64,000 nt of DNA from Blattamonas nauphoetae (GCA_033064195.1 JARBJD010000231.1:56217-120216); one strand, 5' to 3'; counted from the stretch's first letter, positions 48,781 through 57,913 are shown. A program made the numbers and translations. The notes: generated from the sequence alone by a model not told the origin.

Positions 48781-49448
48781 TGATCGAGCCGACCCACAGA
48801 GCGCAATCATCATTTCACAATTTCACTTTTTTCAATGCATCTTTTGTCACAAATGGAAATGATGACAAATATATTCGTGAAATGAACGTCGATCGCCCAA
48901 AAATTTGTCGGCAAGGACCAATGCCCATGCCTGTACTGAAAAACTTTCTTTGTGTTTCTGCTATTTTTTTGTGTTCTTCAATTGTATTTAATTCATTTTC
49001 TTCTTTTTGATTTCGTTTCTTGTGTGTTACTTTTCCTGTTTCTTGTTTTTTAACAGCTATTTCCCACGCTCACGAATTGAGTAAAGGCCTGTTCATTTTT
49101 GGTTTTTGCAGTTTTTTTTGGTTTGTTTGCAGAAGCAAGAGTATGACATTTTGGTTTTGCCTTGTTGAACATGTTTTTGATGGAGATCCTTCTTTGTTGT
49201 TTCAAGGAGTCTGATATCTGGATTTTTCTTTGGAGGTGGAACACAATGGGTGGCTGTTGGACGAGAAAAGGATGTGTTTTTTTGATTCGGAGGTGTCAGA
49301 AGGAAATCGACATCATCATTGTCGAGTGTATCGAGGATGGATGGCTCTGATGAGACTATTGTGAGAAATACTGGAGAGCATACTCTTTGTTGTCGAGTTG
49401 TGAGGCTTTCGAACCTGACTATTCAATACAAAATTAAAATCGGAACAC
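48781..49448. other. decayed spacer
   Basis: Short frames only (such as 48,955-49,214), rich in Phe and hydrophobic residues because of T-rich DNA; I do not support any as a gene. Confidence 0.4.
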
Positions 49449-49674
49449 ATATGGGTCAGAATTTTTGACATCACTCAAAAGTCCGATGACCAACGTTCAA
49501 AACTATTCTCCTCTCATGGTTGAGAAATGAATCAATCTTTCTCTGGAATGTGAAGATGACATGATTGAAGAATCTTTTCGAGATCTTTGATCAAGCCGCG
49601 ACAAGAGTGGTTAATTGCTTTTTTTGTTTGTGAGTGTCGAACTTTTGAATGATGTCAAAAAGTCTGACCCATAT
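49449..49674. mobile_element. 226-bp MITE-like inverted-repeat element
   Basis: The left end ATATGGGTCAGAATTTTTGA and the reverse complement of the right end ATATGGGTCAGACTTTTTGA match over roughly 40 bases, continuing through CATCA(C/T)TCAAAAGT. The middle holds no gene. No target duplication could be fixed because the terminal ATAT is itself ambiguous. Confidence 0.6.
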
Positions 49675-49855
49675 CATATCTGATCAGTAGTGTATAAGAC
49701 GATTCTCTATATCTACCTACTTCCCAATTAGTACGGAATAAATCACTTTCGACCTCAAAAACACACATTTCCTTCTTCTTCGGTTTTGATGAAATTTGGA
49801 CCTAATTCTTACATTTTTCGATCAAATATTCTCCAAAAACGGATTGAAGTCTATG

Positions 49856-50526
49856 CATTGACAGATCAATTGGCATGATCATTTGGTGGTTGTTTCCAAT
49901 GACTATTGCTGTCAATGTGTCAATGGGTAAATCGGCATTTTTATTTTATTTACAAATCCACAGGTCCACAGGTCCACAAGTCCACAAAGTCCACGGAGCA
50001 GAGGTATACTCAAAAGTACATCAATTGTTGGAAAAGGATCCATTGACAAATCAATCGGCACGATCTTGTGGTGGTTATTTCCAATGACTATTGCTGTCAA
50101 TGTGTCAATGGGTAAATCGGCATTTTTATTTTATTTACAAATCCACAGGTCCACAGGTCCACAGGTCCACCGACTACTTAGGAAGTAATGCGGAGATTTG
50201 TAAAAGAACTATTCTTCATGCTCACAGCTGGTATATTACATTTATCATTATTGTTTATGTGGACTTTTTACTTTTGATGCCACAATTTTCTTCATATTTT
50301 CCATTGACAGTTGACATTTATAAGAATAAAGGATATTGATAGATATTCCATGTGCAGTACGCTCCGTGGACATGTGGACCTGTGGACCCGTGGACCCGTG
50401 GATTTATAAACATAATAAAATCCGGGAATTACCCATTGACACATTGACAGCAATAGCAATGGTGAAGACCTATTGTTTCCTTATGCCAATGGACATGTCA
50501 ATGGATCGACTGGTCCACCGGTCCAC
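49856..50526. repeat. direct and inverted copies of a roughly 130-bp repeat with TCCACAGG tracts
   Basis: Copy A (about 49,856-49,990) and copy B (about 50,040-50,171) are near-identical direct repeats 185 bp apart. They share ATTGCTGTCAATGTGTCAAT, GGGTAAATCGGCATTTTTAT and a run of CCACAGGT units. A third copy (about 50,364-50,462) is inverted, and a short forward piece lies at 50,486-50,526. The arrangement could fold into a large hairpin. Each copy also contains the internal palindrome-like pair CATTGACA/TGTCAATG. Confidence 0.75.
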
Positions 50527-50693
50527 GGCGCACAGACACATCCAGAATGCACCAGAATGACGTGCACTACCTCCCCATACATCGGGACCATCCGTGGATT
50601 GTTTTGGCCACTTTTGATTTTTTCACTTTTTTCATCACAATATAAGGAAATAAAAAAAAATATTTCAAAATTAACCTCAATTTTTACGATCAT

Positions 50694-51060
50694 CCAAAAG
50701 TGTTCTGACAAGCCTAATATCGGTCTGACGAGTTTATATATGATGTGTTTCGTGTGATCTGAGAAGTATTTCGGGGATTATGGGTGATCTCAAAATTAAC
50801 GCTGATTTATTTTTTTTCGATTTTTTTAATTTGTATATGAAGAGGAGATCCAGACAAAGTTCGAAAAATTCAAATTTGAGCTTTGACCATACAAACCTCT
50901 TCCAAGGTCAATCCCGATCTGCTGAGTTCATTTCTGATGTTTTCAGAGTGATCTGAGCAGTAGTTCTTGAGATATGGGTGATCCAAAAATAAACGTTAAA
51001 CTTTTTTAACTTTCTGATTTTTTAATTTGTATATGAAGAGGAGTTGTTGGCCAAGTTCAA
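50694..51060. repeat. two degenerate direct repeats, period about 195 bp
   Basis: GTGATCTGAG...ATGGGTGATC...AATTTGTATATGAAGAGGAG occurs twice, beginning at 50753 and 50948. The copies have diverged. No coding frame seen. Confidence 0.6.
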
Positions 51061-51411
51061 GTACAGAGCCCTCGACGTAATGTTCCAAGATACTCAGGCA
51101 AAATGGTGCCCTGGTGACTGATGCGCAGAACGATTTGGAGGTTGGATTGGAGACGGATGATCGAAAGATTGTCCCCGGGGTTCATGTTGGTATCAGATTC
51201 TTTACCAAGAATTTGTCCGTAAATCATGCCCACCCAAGACTTAACCCTTCAAGGACTTCGCCAGCAACAGTCATTTAGAAGGATCGCGATAGAACGATCC
51301 CCAAAGGAGTATCGGGGTGTCTATAGGAAGCTCGTACGAACGTGGGAAGGCTCTTCTCGACGGTTATTTTTGCCATCTTCAATGAACAATTTCAAAAATA
51401 TTAGGCACCAA
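51061..51411. other. junction region left of the virus-like element
   Basis: No gene recognised. A plus-strand frame (51,226-51,483) runs into the element and is probably chance. The left terminal repeat of the element, if any, should lie here but I could not identify it. Confidence 0.35.
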
Positions 51412-51822
51412 TTAGTATTCCAACATCAGATCCACCAGAAATTCATAATACTCTTTGGTTATTTTTCCATTGATTGTCTCTGATGTTTCCATCTCGATTG
51501 ACTCACCAGATCTGTCTTTGAACCAGATCTTCACAATTGACTGTCGAGTAGTTAATTCCCATTTCTTTCGCTTCGCAATCTGTTCATTACAGAAAGCAAT
51601 ATATGAATCATTGTGTGCATCAGTCTGAATCCAATCGGCGTGAATGGTGAAATTCTGAGGAATATCTTTGGAAATAACCGTAGAAGCCTCACCGATCTCT
51701 TCCTTCACATGTATGAGTTTGCAGTCGAGAAAGTGAATATGTTTTTGTTTTCTAGAATTGGTAAAATCATGTGGAAGTTGAGCGGTGTGAGAATTCTGAA
51801 TTGAGAAATATCGTTTGACCAT
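51412..51822 (-). CDS. unidentified element protein, 136 residues
   Basis: The ATG at 51822 (MVKRYFSIQNSHTAQ) was chosen because it is the first ATG after the promoter-like motif. The protein is hydrophilic with a C-terminal part KKWELTTRQSIVKIWFKDR and ends at TAA. No family recognised. It follows the capsid-like gene by 43 nt, so a small virion protein is plausible but unproven. Confidence 0.6.
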   Translation of the reverse strand: MVKRYFSIQNSHTAQLPHDFTNSRKQKHIHFLDCKLIHVKEEIGEASTVISKDIPQNFTIHADWIQTDAHNDSYIAFCNEQIAKRKKWELTTRQSIVKIWFKDRSGESIEMETSETINGKITKEYYEFLVDLMLEY

Positions 51823-51834
51823 TGTTGTTTTTAG

Positions 51835-51848
51835 CAAAAATAAAAAAT
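51835..51848 (-). promoter_or_regulatory. T-rich start-proximal motif before the 136-residue gene
   Basis: On the coding strand TTTTTTATTTTTGC lies 12 nt before the ATG at 51822. Confidence 0.55.
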
Positions 51849-51864
51849 CAAAACTGTTTACTCA

Positions 51865-53580
51865 TTAATATCCTCTCTTCTCTTCTTCATACGCTTCTTG
51901 GAGACGGCGATCAATGACATATCGCACTCGTGGTTGTCCATTGTCAATCCAGAACAACCAGTATGTTGCCTGATGGAATGCCAATATTGGTGGAGGAGGA
52001 CCTTCTGGAGTTGATGTGAAATACGGATCCAGAGCACCCTGATTGATTGGTGTTCCTCTGTAGACAATGTTCACCGATTCTGATGTCGAAATACCTTCCT
52101 CACCACCTGCAATTTCGCTTCGATCTGTTGGAACCATGAAAGTGAAACTTGTGGCATCCGTTGCAGCTCTACTTCTCACTTTTGTAAAGTCTTGTCCATG
52201 ATAGTGATACGTGATGTGACGAGAAGCACATATTGAATTCTCAAACTCTTCTGTTGCAGAACAACCAATGAAATCACCATTCACCATCATCATTTGATAG
52301 AACTCTGGCGAGATTGATGACATTGGGAAATTAGGAAAGTTGGATCCAAGCATTTCGAATTGACCAACATATTGAGGATTTCTGAAGACTGTACATTCGT
52401 TTGGTCTTTCAGGGAATAAGCACATCAGATTCATGAGATTGTTGAGTTTGATACTGATGTTTGATCTCACTCCCATGGCATTTGCTTTTGATTGGAACGA
52501 TTGTGTGTCAATTCTTTCTGCTTTCAGAACATAAAGAGTCTTTGAATATGTGTTGATGAGTGATTGTTTTGTTGCATCAGTTATTTGATATCCGTAGCAA
52601 ATCGACGTGACTTTATCAACTGATGTATTAAGAACAGTGGAAGTAGATTTCATGAATAAAGTCTTTGCAACGACTCCAGCTGTGCTTTGAAGCTCAAGCA
52701 TTTGGTATTGGTAAACTGGATTTCCGATTTGTGTAAATTCCTGGGTTAAATTGGTGTAATCTCCGTTATGCATAATTTGTATTCGAGATTGACCCACTGT
52801 ATTCAATGCTGACCAACCACCAGAAGCAGCATCAGTTGATTCATGAAGGTGTTTTCGAACGACAGTTGATGGTCGAATGGGACAATACACAAGCGAATCA
52901 GTTGTTAAATGGAATCTCAAACGTAAATTACCAAAGATAGAATGTGGATATTGATCAAATGAACTCAATGGCAGTAAATTAACAAACGGAATAACTAATG
53001 GAATAGTAAATGTGATTGATGGGGGAAATGGCTTGCTGTTTGTGAAAATGGGAGTGTAGTAGAATCCACAGGCACTTGGATCCATTCTCTGGACATTTTC
53101 CCAAAGACTGTAGCAATGCTTCATATTGTTTTTCTCTTCTTGAGACTTGAAAGTGTGGTACAGAAATGATTCGTGGACATGATTATTCTGGAGTGAATTG
53201 TCAATAATGTTTCCTTGACTATCAACGAGTCTCATATCTCGAATTGCATCTGAGGATGATTTGAATCCAAAGAATATTCCGTACAATCCACCTTCTTCAA
53301 TGTAAAGTGTCTCCGTAGGCTTGGTAACTGAAACAGTAACTGTGAGATCGATACGCAAGTGACTCTTCGAAAACTCAGTCACATCATGACCGTCATAGCA
53401 CAATGGGACTTCAATCTCATCTGTGATTCTGCATGGCATAGGAGGATTTGTGGGATGAACTTCTTGAATTGAATAGACATGTGGTTCTGAATCCCACTGT
53501 TTCGGCATATACGATTGGACTTCAATTTGCTCAATTAAAGTTGATGTTGGTTTGGATTGATTTGCTCTGATACTTCTCAT
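51865..53580 (-). CDS. capsid-like protein B, 571 residues
   Basis: Intact frame, ATG 53580. It shares layout and short motifs with the upstream 620-residue protein: an early beta-rich segment (HLRIDLTVTVSVTKPTE), FTIPLVIPFVNLLPLSSFDQ with YPHSIFGNLRLRFHLTTD and LVYCPIRPSTVVRKHL, and a C-terminus PPPILAFHQATYWLFWIDNG. The beta-rich, roughly 600-residue size and position beside the ATPase fit a double-jelly-roll major capsid protein or a relative. Structure prediction would be needed to tell major capsid from penton or a paralogue. Confidence 0.6.
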   Translation of the reverse strand: MRSIRANQSKPTSTLIEQIEVQSYMPKQWDSEPHVYSIQEVHPTNPPMPCRITDEIEVPLCYDGHDVTEFSKSHLRIDLTVTVSVTKPTETLYIEEGGLYGIFFGFKSSSDAIRDMRLVDSQGNIIDNSLQNNHVHESFLYHTFKSQEEKNNMKHCYSLWENVQRMDPSACGFYYTPIFTNSKPFPPSITFTIPLVIPFVNLLPLSSFDQYPHSIFGNLRLRFHLTTDSLVYCPIRPSTVVRKHLHESTDAASGGWSALNTVGQSRIQIMHNGDYTNLTQEFTQIGNPVYQYQMLELQSTAGVVAKTLFMKSTSTVLNTSVDKVTSICYGYQITDATKQSLINTYSKTLYVLKAERIDTQSFQSKANAMGVRSNISIKLNNLMNLMCLFPERPNECTVFRNPQYVGQFEMLGSNFPNFPMSSISPEFYQMMMVNGDFIGCSATEEFENSICASRHITYHYHGQDFTKVRSRAATDATSFTFMVPTDRSEIAGGEEGISTSESVNIVYRGTPINQGALDPYFTSTPEGPPPPILAFHQATYWLFWIDNGQPRVRYVIDRRLQEAYEEEKRGY

Positions 53581-53586
53581 TTATAG

Positions 53587-53600
53587 AAAAATAAAAAATA
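53587..53600 (-). promoter_or_regulatory. T-rich start-proximal motif before capsid-like gene B
   Basis: TATTTTTTATTTTT on the coding strand ends 6 nt before the ATG at 53580. Confidence 0.55.
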
Positions 53601-53626
53601 CAATATCATTATTTTCTTTTCCTGTT

Positions 53627-55489
53627 TTATGATTTCGGTATTCCGAGTTCTTTGTGCAATGCTTTCAATGTATGATTTGGATAATATTCAACTTTAGGTT
53701 CGTCATTCACGAATCGTAGGACCCACCATGTGGTTGCAGTAGTTGCTAGAATCGGTGCTGGTGGATGCGTAAATGTTGTCATATCACCACCCTTTTGACT
53801 TGGATCGAGAACATTGTAGTATGTATCAATTAAACCTTGGTAAATCGGACTTGACCTCAAAGTGACTGGAACATTCTGACCTCTTGAACTGATTGAATCA
53901 TTGCAGTTTGTTGGACATCCACTTCTTTGAGTTGAGAAGCACAAAAGGAAGTCAGTATTGTCATGAATCGGACGTACTCTTGCCATCGTCTCATTTGGAT
54001 ATGTTCTACCACCTTCAAGATGTTCTTCAACGAGAGAATCCGTCAGTGAACGCTCCAAATCATCTGGAACAGTAAGGTATGAATCAAGGTTGAGAGTCGA
54101 TAATGCGAACTGATAGAAGCGAGCTCCAATTGTTGATGTCCAGTTTTCTGGATAGTATTTGTTGAGTAGATGCACACGAAGATCTTTTTGCATTGGATTG
54201 TGGAAACAAGTGACCTCATTGTCGTAGTGACGGAAGAGAAGCATAATATCCTTGGCATTGACGAGAACCATCTGTTGAGTACAATCAATTCCTGTTGCAG
54301 TTGGTGTCTTCTGAAATGGATAGAAAAAGATCTTTTCTGCTGGAATTGTTCCTGGACGATCCTGATACATTTTCTTCAGACTCTCTTTCGCAATGTTTTT
54401 CATATTGTATCCAGCACTCATGCAATATACATCATCAATTTGATAATCAATAATGTTCAATGATATGTACTGATCCACGAATTCTGGTTCTTTTGTCACT
54501 GTTCCAGCTGAGTTGTAGTAAATGTCTTGAGTCACTGCTGATATCCGAAATGATTGGCCAATTTGAACGAAATTCTTGGTGCAGTTCGCAAGAAGAGAGT
54601 GGAAAAACCATGGACGATGCTGTTGACAATCGGCAATTGCATGATGAATTGGTGGTTTTGTTGAACCAATGTAGGTCGACAATGTATTCTTCAAAGTGAG
54701 TTCAGGATTAACTGGACAACACACAAATGCATCTTCATTGATGTATTCACTTAATTTCAAATCACCAAAGAGACATTTTGGATAGTCAGTCATTCCAGAG
54801 AAAATGAGAAGATCTTCAAGGTTTATTGACACACGAATCGGCACCTTAATTGTATCAGTGAAATGACCAGCTTGTGACACCGATGTGAAGTCTGACAATG
54901 GAATATAAACACCTGCAACAGATTCGTCATGGTTCCAAGCATTTTGCCATGGCGTATGTGCATGCTTACGATTCTCCAATTGACTCTTTGGTTTGATCAT
55001 ATTGTAGATGTGAGACTCCATTGAAACGTCATTGTTTGCAGTGCTGATGATTCTTTGATTGTTGTGAAGAACAGTGAATCTACTAAAGATGGATGCCGAA
55101 TGCTTCAGTCCAACGAACATAAATATCCTCTCATTTGAGTATGATCCAACTTTGTCTGGGGTAATGTCCCAATTGTTGACTTTCAACGTCGTTGTACTTG
55201 TGAAGGTTATGAAGGAATCATCGATTTGACAAATGTCTTGATTACCAGTCAGTGGGATGATTATCTCTTGTCCTTTATAGAAACGTGAATTCTCAGATGG
55301 TTTCAACTCCTGAATTGAGGTACTGTGTGCTCCATCATTCAAGAGGAAATTTACGTGATGTTCAGACATTAATTGTTGTTGTATTTGACCAATATCATCT
55401 CTGGTGTACTTTATTGATCCAGTTGTATTTCCAGTCAATGTTGAGGCTCCATGTCTTTTGTTTGTCAGATGTGTAATGTGTGAGTTCAT
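53627..55489 (-). CDS. capsid-like protein A, 620 residues
   Basis: Intact frame, ATG 55489, followed after 46 nt by capsid-like protein B. Segments parallel to B: IIIPLTGNQDICQIDDSFIT and FTSTTTLKVNNW; KVPIRVSINLEDLLIFSGMT with DYPKCLFGDLKLSEYINED and FVCCPVNPELTLKNTL; FHNPMQKDLRVHLLNKYYP (B: FRNPQYVGQFEML); and APILATTATTWWVLRFVNDE at the end. The pair therefore looks like an ancient duplication. Which is the major capsid protein cannot be decided from sequence alone. Confidence 0.6.
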   Translation of the reverse strand: MNSHITHLTNKRHGASTLTGNTTGSIKYTRDDIGQIQQQLMSEHHVNFLLNDGAHSTSIQELKPSENSRFYKGQEIIIPLTGNQDICQIDDSFITFTSTTTLKVNNWDITPDKVGSYSNERIFMFVGLKHSASIFSRFTVLHNNQRIISTANNDVSMESHIYNMIKPKSQLENRKHAHTPWQNAWNHDESVAGVYIPLSDFTSVSQAGHFTDTIKVPIRVSINLEDLLIFSGMTDYPKCLFGDLKLSEYINEDAFVCCPVNPELTLKNTLSTYIGSTKPPIHHAIADCQQHRPWFFHSLLANCTKNFVQIGQSFRISAVTQDIYYNSAGTVTKEPEFVDQYISLNIIDYQIDDVYCMSAGYNMKNIAKESLKKMYQDRPGTIPAEKIFFYPFQKTPTATGIDCTQQMVLVNAKDIMLLFRHYDNEVTCFHNPMQKDLRVHLLNKYYPENWTSTIGARFYQFALSTLNLDSYLTVPDDLERSLTDSLVEEHLEGGRTYPNETMARVRPIHDNTDFLLCFSTQRSGCPTNCNDSISSRGQNVPVTLRSSPIYQGLIDTYYNVLDPSQKGGDMTTFTHPPAPILATTATTWWVLRFVNDEPKVEYYPNHTLKALHKELGIPKS

Positions 55490-55495
55490 TTTATC

Positions 55496-55508
55496 AAAAA
55501 TAAAAAAA
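55496..55508 (-). promoter_or_regulatory. T-rich start-proximal motif before capsid-like gene A
   Basis: TTTTTTTATTTTT on the coding strand ends 6 nt before the ATG at 55489. Confidence 0.55.
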
Positions 55509-55526
55509 CATAATTGTAACTTTCAT

Positions 55527-55826
55527 TTACTTTTTCTTTTTTGGTTTCCTCACTTTAGGTTTCAGCTTTTCTTCCAATCTCAGTATTTCACCTCTGAGCT
55601 GATTCGCTAGTGCACTGTTTCCTTCATTGATTGCTTGCTCGTATTGTGCCATCTTTTCTGCATGGATTTGTTGATCCGACTTCACATCTGGGATCATCTC
55701 CACACCTGTCTGTGCAATCTTAGAAATCACTGGTCCAACGAAGGGAATGAGATTCAAAAATGGAGCTCCAATTCTGAGAATAGTTTTACCGACTCCTGCT
55801 AATTTTGATAACCAACCTGGTGCCAT
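55527..55826 (-). CDS. small virion-like protein, 99 residues
   Basis: ATG 55826. N-terminal MAPGWLSKLAGVGKTILRIG and a glycine/hydrophobic stretch (APFLNLIPFVGPVISKIAQTG) form an amphipathic or membrane-active helix. A charged coiled coil follows, then a Lys-rich tail KPKVRKPKKKK that could bind DNA. The architecture recalls minor capsid or core proteins such as adenovirus pVI/pX-type proteins, which is analogy only. The start of the next gene upstream is similar (APGSFNKLKNIGK). Confidence 0.55.
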   Translation of the reverse strand: MAPGWLSKLAGVGKTILRIGAPFLNLIPFVGPVISKIAQTGVEMIPDVKSDQQIHAEKMAQYEQAINEGNSALANQLRGEILRLEEKLKPKVRKPKKKK

Positions 55827-55832
55827 TTCTGT

Positions 55833-55845
55833 AAAAATAAAAAAC
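55833..55845 (-). promoter_or_regulatory. T-rich start-proximal motif before the 99-residue gene
   Basis: GTTTTTTATTTTT then ACAGAAATG; the motif ends 6 nt before the start codon at 55826. Confidence 0.55.
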
Positions 55846-55860
55846 TGGATTTACATTTAT

Positions 55861-56202
55861 TTATAAACCTTTGAATTGAATCTTTGAATTTGATGATTGG
55901 GGTATGTCATCATTAACGTACCGAGCATTTCGTGGCGGTTCATAATCAATCATTTGTGGTCTTTGATCTGAAAAGTCCTGTCGTTGAGGCTTTTGTGACT
56001 GATTCATTGCCTTATTTTGTTGGTATACATCCATCATTCCTCCTAATCCACTGAGGATCCCTCCTGCAGTTTGTCCAAATTTGTTGTTTGTCTGGGAGAG
56101 CAAGCCACCACCGACTTGAAGCAACGTTGGAGCTAGAGGTTTGATGAATTGAAAGAATTGTTTGCCGATATTTTTGAGTTTGTTGAAACTTCCTGGTGCT
56201 AT
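55861..56202 (-). CDS. small virion-like protein related to the 99-residue one; ATA at the expected start
   Basis: The frame reads APGSFNKLKNIGKQFFQFIK, matching MAPGWLSKLAGVGK of its neighbour, but the codon before it (56202-56200) is ATA, not ATG. The promoter-like motif ends just before it, as for the other genes, so this is very likely the ancestral start. A Gly-rich hydrophobic region (LLQVGGGLL...GGILSGLGGMM) and a Gln/Asp-rich tail follow. If initiation at ATA fails, the next ATG is at 56124, removing 26 residues. Confidence 0.5.
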   Translation of the reverse strand: MAPGSFNKLKNIGKQFFQFIKPLAPTLLQVGGGLLSQTNNKFGQTAGGILSGLGGMMDVYQQNKAMNQSQKPQRQDFSDQRPQMIDYEPPRNARYVNDDIPQSSNSKIQFKGL

Positions 56203-56208
56203 TTATGT

Positions 56209-56220
56209 AAAAATAAAAAA
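56209..56220 (-). promoter_or_regulatory. T-rich start-proximal motif before the ATA-start gene
   Basis: TTTTTTATTTTT then ACATAAATA; the spacing to the ATA codon (56202) equals that to ATG in the sister gene. Confidence 0.55.
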
Positions 56221-56237
56221 TACAATTCATTAAATAT

Positions 56238-56861
56238 TTATCTCGGTATTGCTTTCGTGAGTGAAATTCCATAATTGAGGATGGTGTTGTATGCTTCGTT
56301 GAAGGCAATGCTCATATCTTTTCCTCCAACAAGGATCTTGAAAATGGTTCGAAAGATTGGGAGTTTATTCAGACAGAGGCACTTGTCAGATAAATCATCC
56401 AATTCGATCACAACATCATTGATTCCAGTGAGTGTAGCAATCAGTGCACATAAATCACTTTGGTTTGTGATCAGTTTCTTCGATGGTTCAATGAGATTAT
56501 TCAATAGTTTCTTTTCACATGCGAATGCGTTCTTGTACACAAGTAATAATTGATCTTTAAATGCTGCTATATTAGAAGTGTATTCTCGAAGTGGAATTGA
56601 ACGACTCTGGATTGGAGCTGATGGATATATCTCTCTCTCCGAGGGTTCGAAGCCTCGCAAAGGCGAGACTAGTGGTGGAGGATCATAGAGACCTGATTCA
56701 TTGCTCATTTCGACATTGGTACCTTGTTCATTTCGATCTTCCAACTTTGATCTTCCAGAAGTTGATCCTTTATTATCGATGATGACATTGTTGGTGATCG
56801 ACGTTGGAACTGATGAAGAACTTGTGTGTTTTGTAAATTGACAACTTAGAATTGGCTGCAT
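56238..56861 (-). CDS. unidentified element protein, 207 residues
   Basis: ATG 56861 after the T-rich motif. The first half is Ser/Pro-rich (SPLRGFEPSEREIYPSAPIQ); the second is helical (FKDQLLLVYKNAFACEKKLL, LTGINDVVIELDDLSDKC) and ends NYGISLTKAIPR. No family recognised. Position among structural genes suggests a virion component. A short sequence inside it (near 56,640) is shared with the 439-residue gene. Confidence 0.55.
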   Translation of the reverse strand: MQPILSCQFTKHTSSSSVPTSITNNVIIDNKGSTSGRSKLEDRNEQGTNVEMSNESGLYDPPPLVSPLRGFEPSEREIYPSAPIQSRSIPLREYTSNIAAFKDQLLLVYKNAFACEKKLLNNLIEPSKKLITNQSDLCALIATLTGINDVVIELDDLSDKCLCLNKLPIFRTIFKILVGGKDMSIAFNEAYNTILNYGISLTKAIPR

Positions 56862-56871
56862 CACTTTCTAT

Positions 56872-56884
56872 AAAAATAAAAAAT
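56872..56884 (-). promoter_or_regulatory. T-rich start-proximal motif before the 207-residue gene
   Basis: ATTTTTTATTTTT on the coding strand lies about 10 nt before the ATG at 56861. Confidence 0.55.
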
Positions 56885-56898
56885 ATATATTAATGTTT

Positions 56899-57852
56899 TT
56901 AATCACTCATATCTTTCTCCAATTGTGCGAATCGAGCATATTCAGGCATATACACTTGTTGGTATTGTCCTGCATCTCTTGTTCGATATGCTTCATTTGT
57001 CAATTGATTCAGAACTGTTGTTATTTCAACATTGTATTGACCAAGGAATTCACCTAAATATGTTGGATTTGTTGTCGTAATGTCAAGAAATTGTGGATTC
57101 ACCAGTTCTTTGAAATCTTTTCTGTTCTTGACTCTCTGACATTCTTCATTTGTGCTTACGAAGTTTTGAACATTATCTTCAAGCCATTTATCCCACATCT
57201 TTGATGCTATTTTAGACTGAATTGAATTGAAAACCATATTGTCCAATACTCCATTGCTAACGTCTACTGGATGCTCTTTGCTGGCACGATACACCTTCAA
57301 AACATTAGTCATGAATTCACCGACAGCTTTCTTCTTAATTGCATATGGTTGCTGTGATCGTTGTTTTTGCATATCTCCATAGCTCACTTCATGATAGTTT
57401 CCTGGCAAATCGTATGTTCCAGTCTTGAGGAAATTGTTGTGTGCAGCTTTGATTCTTCTCCCATGATCTTGACGAAATGATGAATAGGGTTGTTGCCTTC
57501 TCATATCTGGTGTTGGATTCATTGAATAGTATGTCTCGACGACAGGTCGGCTGTTGTATGGTGCCAACATGAACCCATTCGCTGCAATCAGATCTCCTGT
57601 TTCTTTGTCATAAATCATCACATCAGGAACTTTTCCATGTTTTTCCATTTGAACATTCCAGTTTTGTCCAGTCCTTTCAATGTATTCTAACGCTGATGGA
57701 ACACTACTGAGTGCAGAATTGAAGTTTGTTCTTATGTCATCATCAGCATAAATTCGTTTCATTGCTGCTTGAGTATCTTGTGAATAGCTCATTTTTGGTT
57801 TCTTTGGTTGTGCTTTTCTTGCTGTTTTTTGGTACACTATCTTTTGCGACAT
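56899..57852 (-). CDS. unidentified element protein, 317 residues
   Basis: ATG 57852, divergent from the ATPase with 61 nt between starts. The basic N-terminus (KTARKAQPKKPKMSYSQDTQ) is followed by an alpha-helical body with KVPDVMIYDKETGDLIAANG, YYSMNPTPDMRRQQPYSSFR, and C-terminal TNPTYLGEFLGQYNVEI. No membrane segment or catalytic motif seen. No family recognised; a virion or packaging protein is plausible from position. Confidence 0.55.
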   Translation of the reverse strand: MSQKIVYQKTARKAQPKKPKMSYSQDTQAAMKRIYADDDIRTNFNSALSSVPSALEYIERTGQNWNVQMEKHGKVPDVMIYDKETGDLIAANGFMLAPYNSRPVVETYYSMNPTPDMRRQQPYSSFRQDHGRRIKAAHNNFLKTGTYDLPGNYHEVSYGDMQKQRSQQPYAIKKKAVGEFMTNVLKVYRASKEHPVDVSNGVLDNMVFNSIQSKIASKMWDKWLEDNVQNFVSTNEECQRVKNRKDFKELVNPQFLDITTTNPTYLGEFLGQYNVEITTVLNQLTNEAYRTRDAGQYQQVYMPEYARFAQLEKDMSD

Positions 57853-57867
57853 CTGTGTATTTCATAC

Positions 57868-57880
57868 AAAATAAAAAATC
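57868..57880 (-). promoter_or_regulatory. T-rich start-proximal motif before the 317-residue gene
   Basis: GATTTTTTATTTT on the coding strand lies about 15 nt before the ATG at 57852. Confidence 0.5.
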
Positions 57881-57883
57881 CAA

Positions 57884-57898
57884 AACTATATTTTTATT
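57884..57898 (+). promoter_or_regulatory. T-rich motif before the packaging ATPase
   Basis: TATATTTTTATTAG lies about 15 nt before ATG 57914, on the plus strand as expected for the one plus-strand gene. Confidence 0.45.
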
Positions 57899-57913
57899 AG
57901 TGATAAATCATAA

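Noticed and set aside
48955..49350. Small membrane-protein genes in the T-rich spacer
   Set aside because: Phe/Leu-rich products are expected from T-rich DNA; no start context, homology or splice support.
49856..50526. CRISPR array
   Set aside because: Repeat units are long, partly inverted and lack unique regular spacers; the DNA is eukaryotic.
56635..56665. A tRNA T-arm (GGTTCGAAGCC)
   Set aside because: No acceptor, D-arm or anticodon arm fits around it and the sequence lies inside a coding frame.
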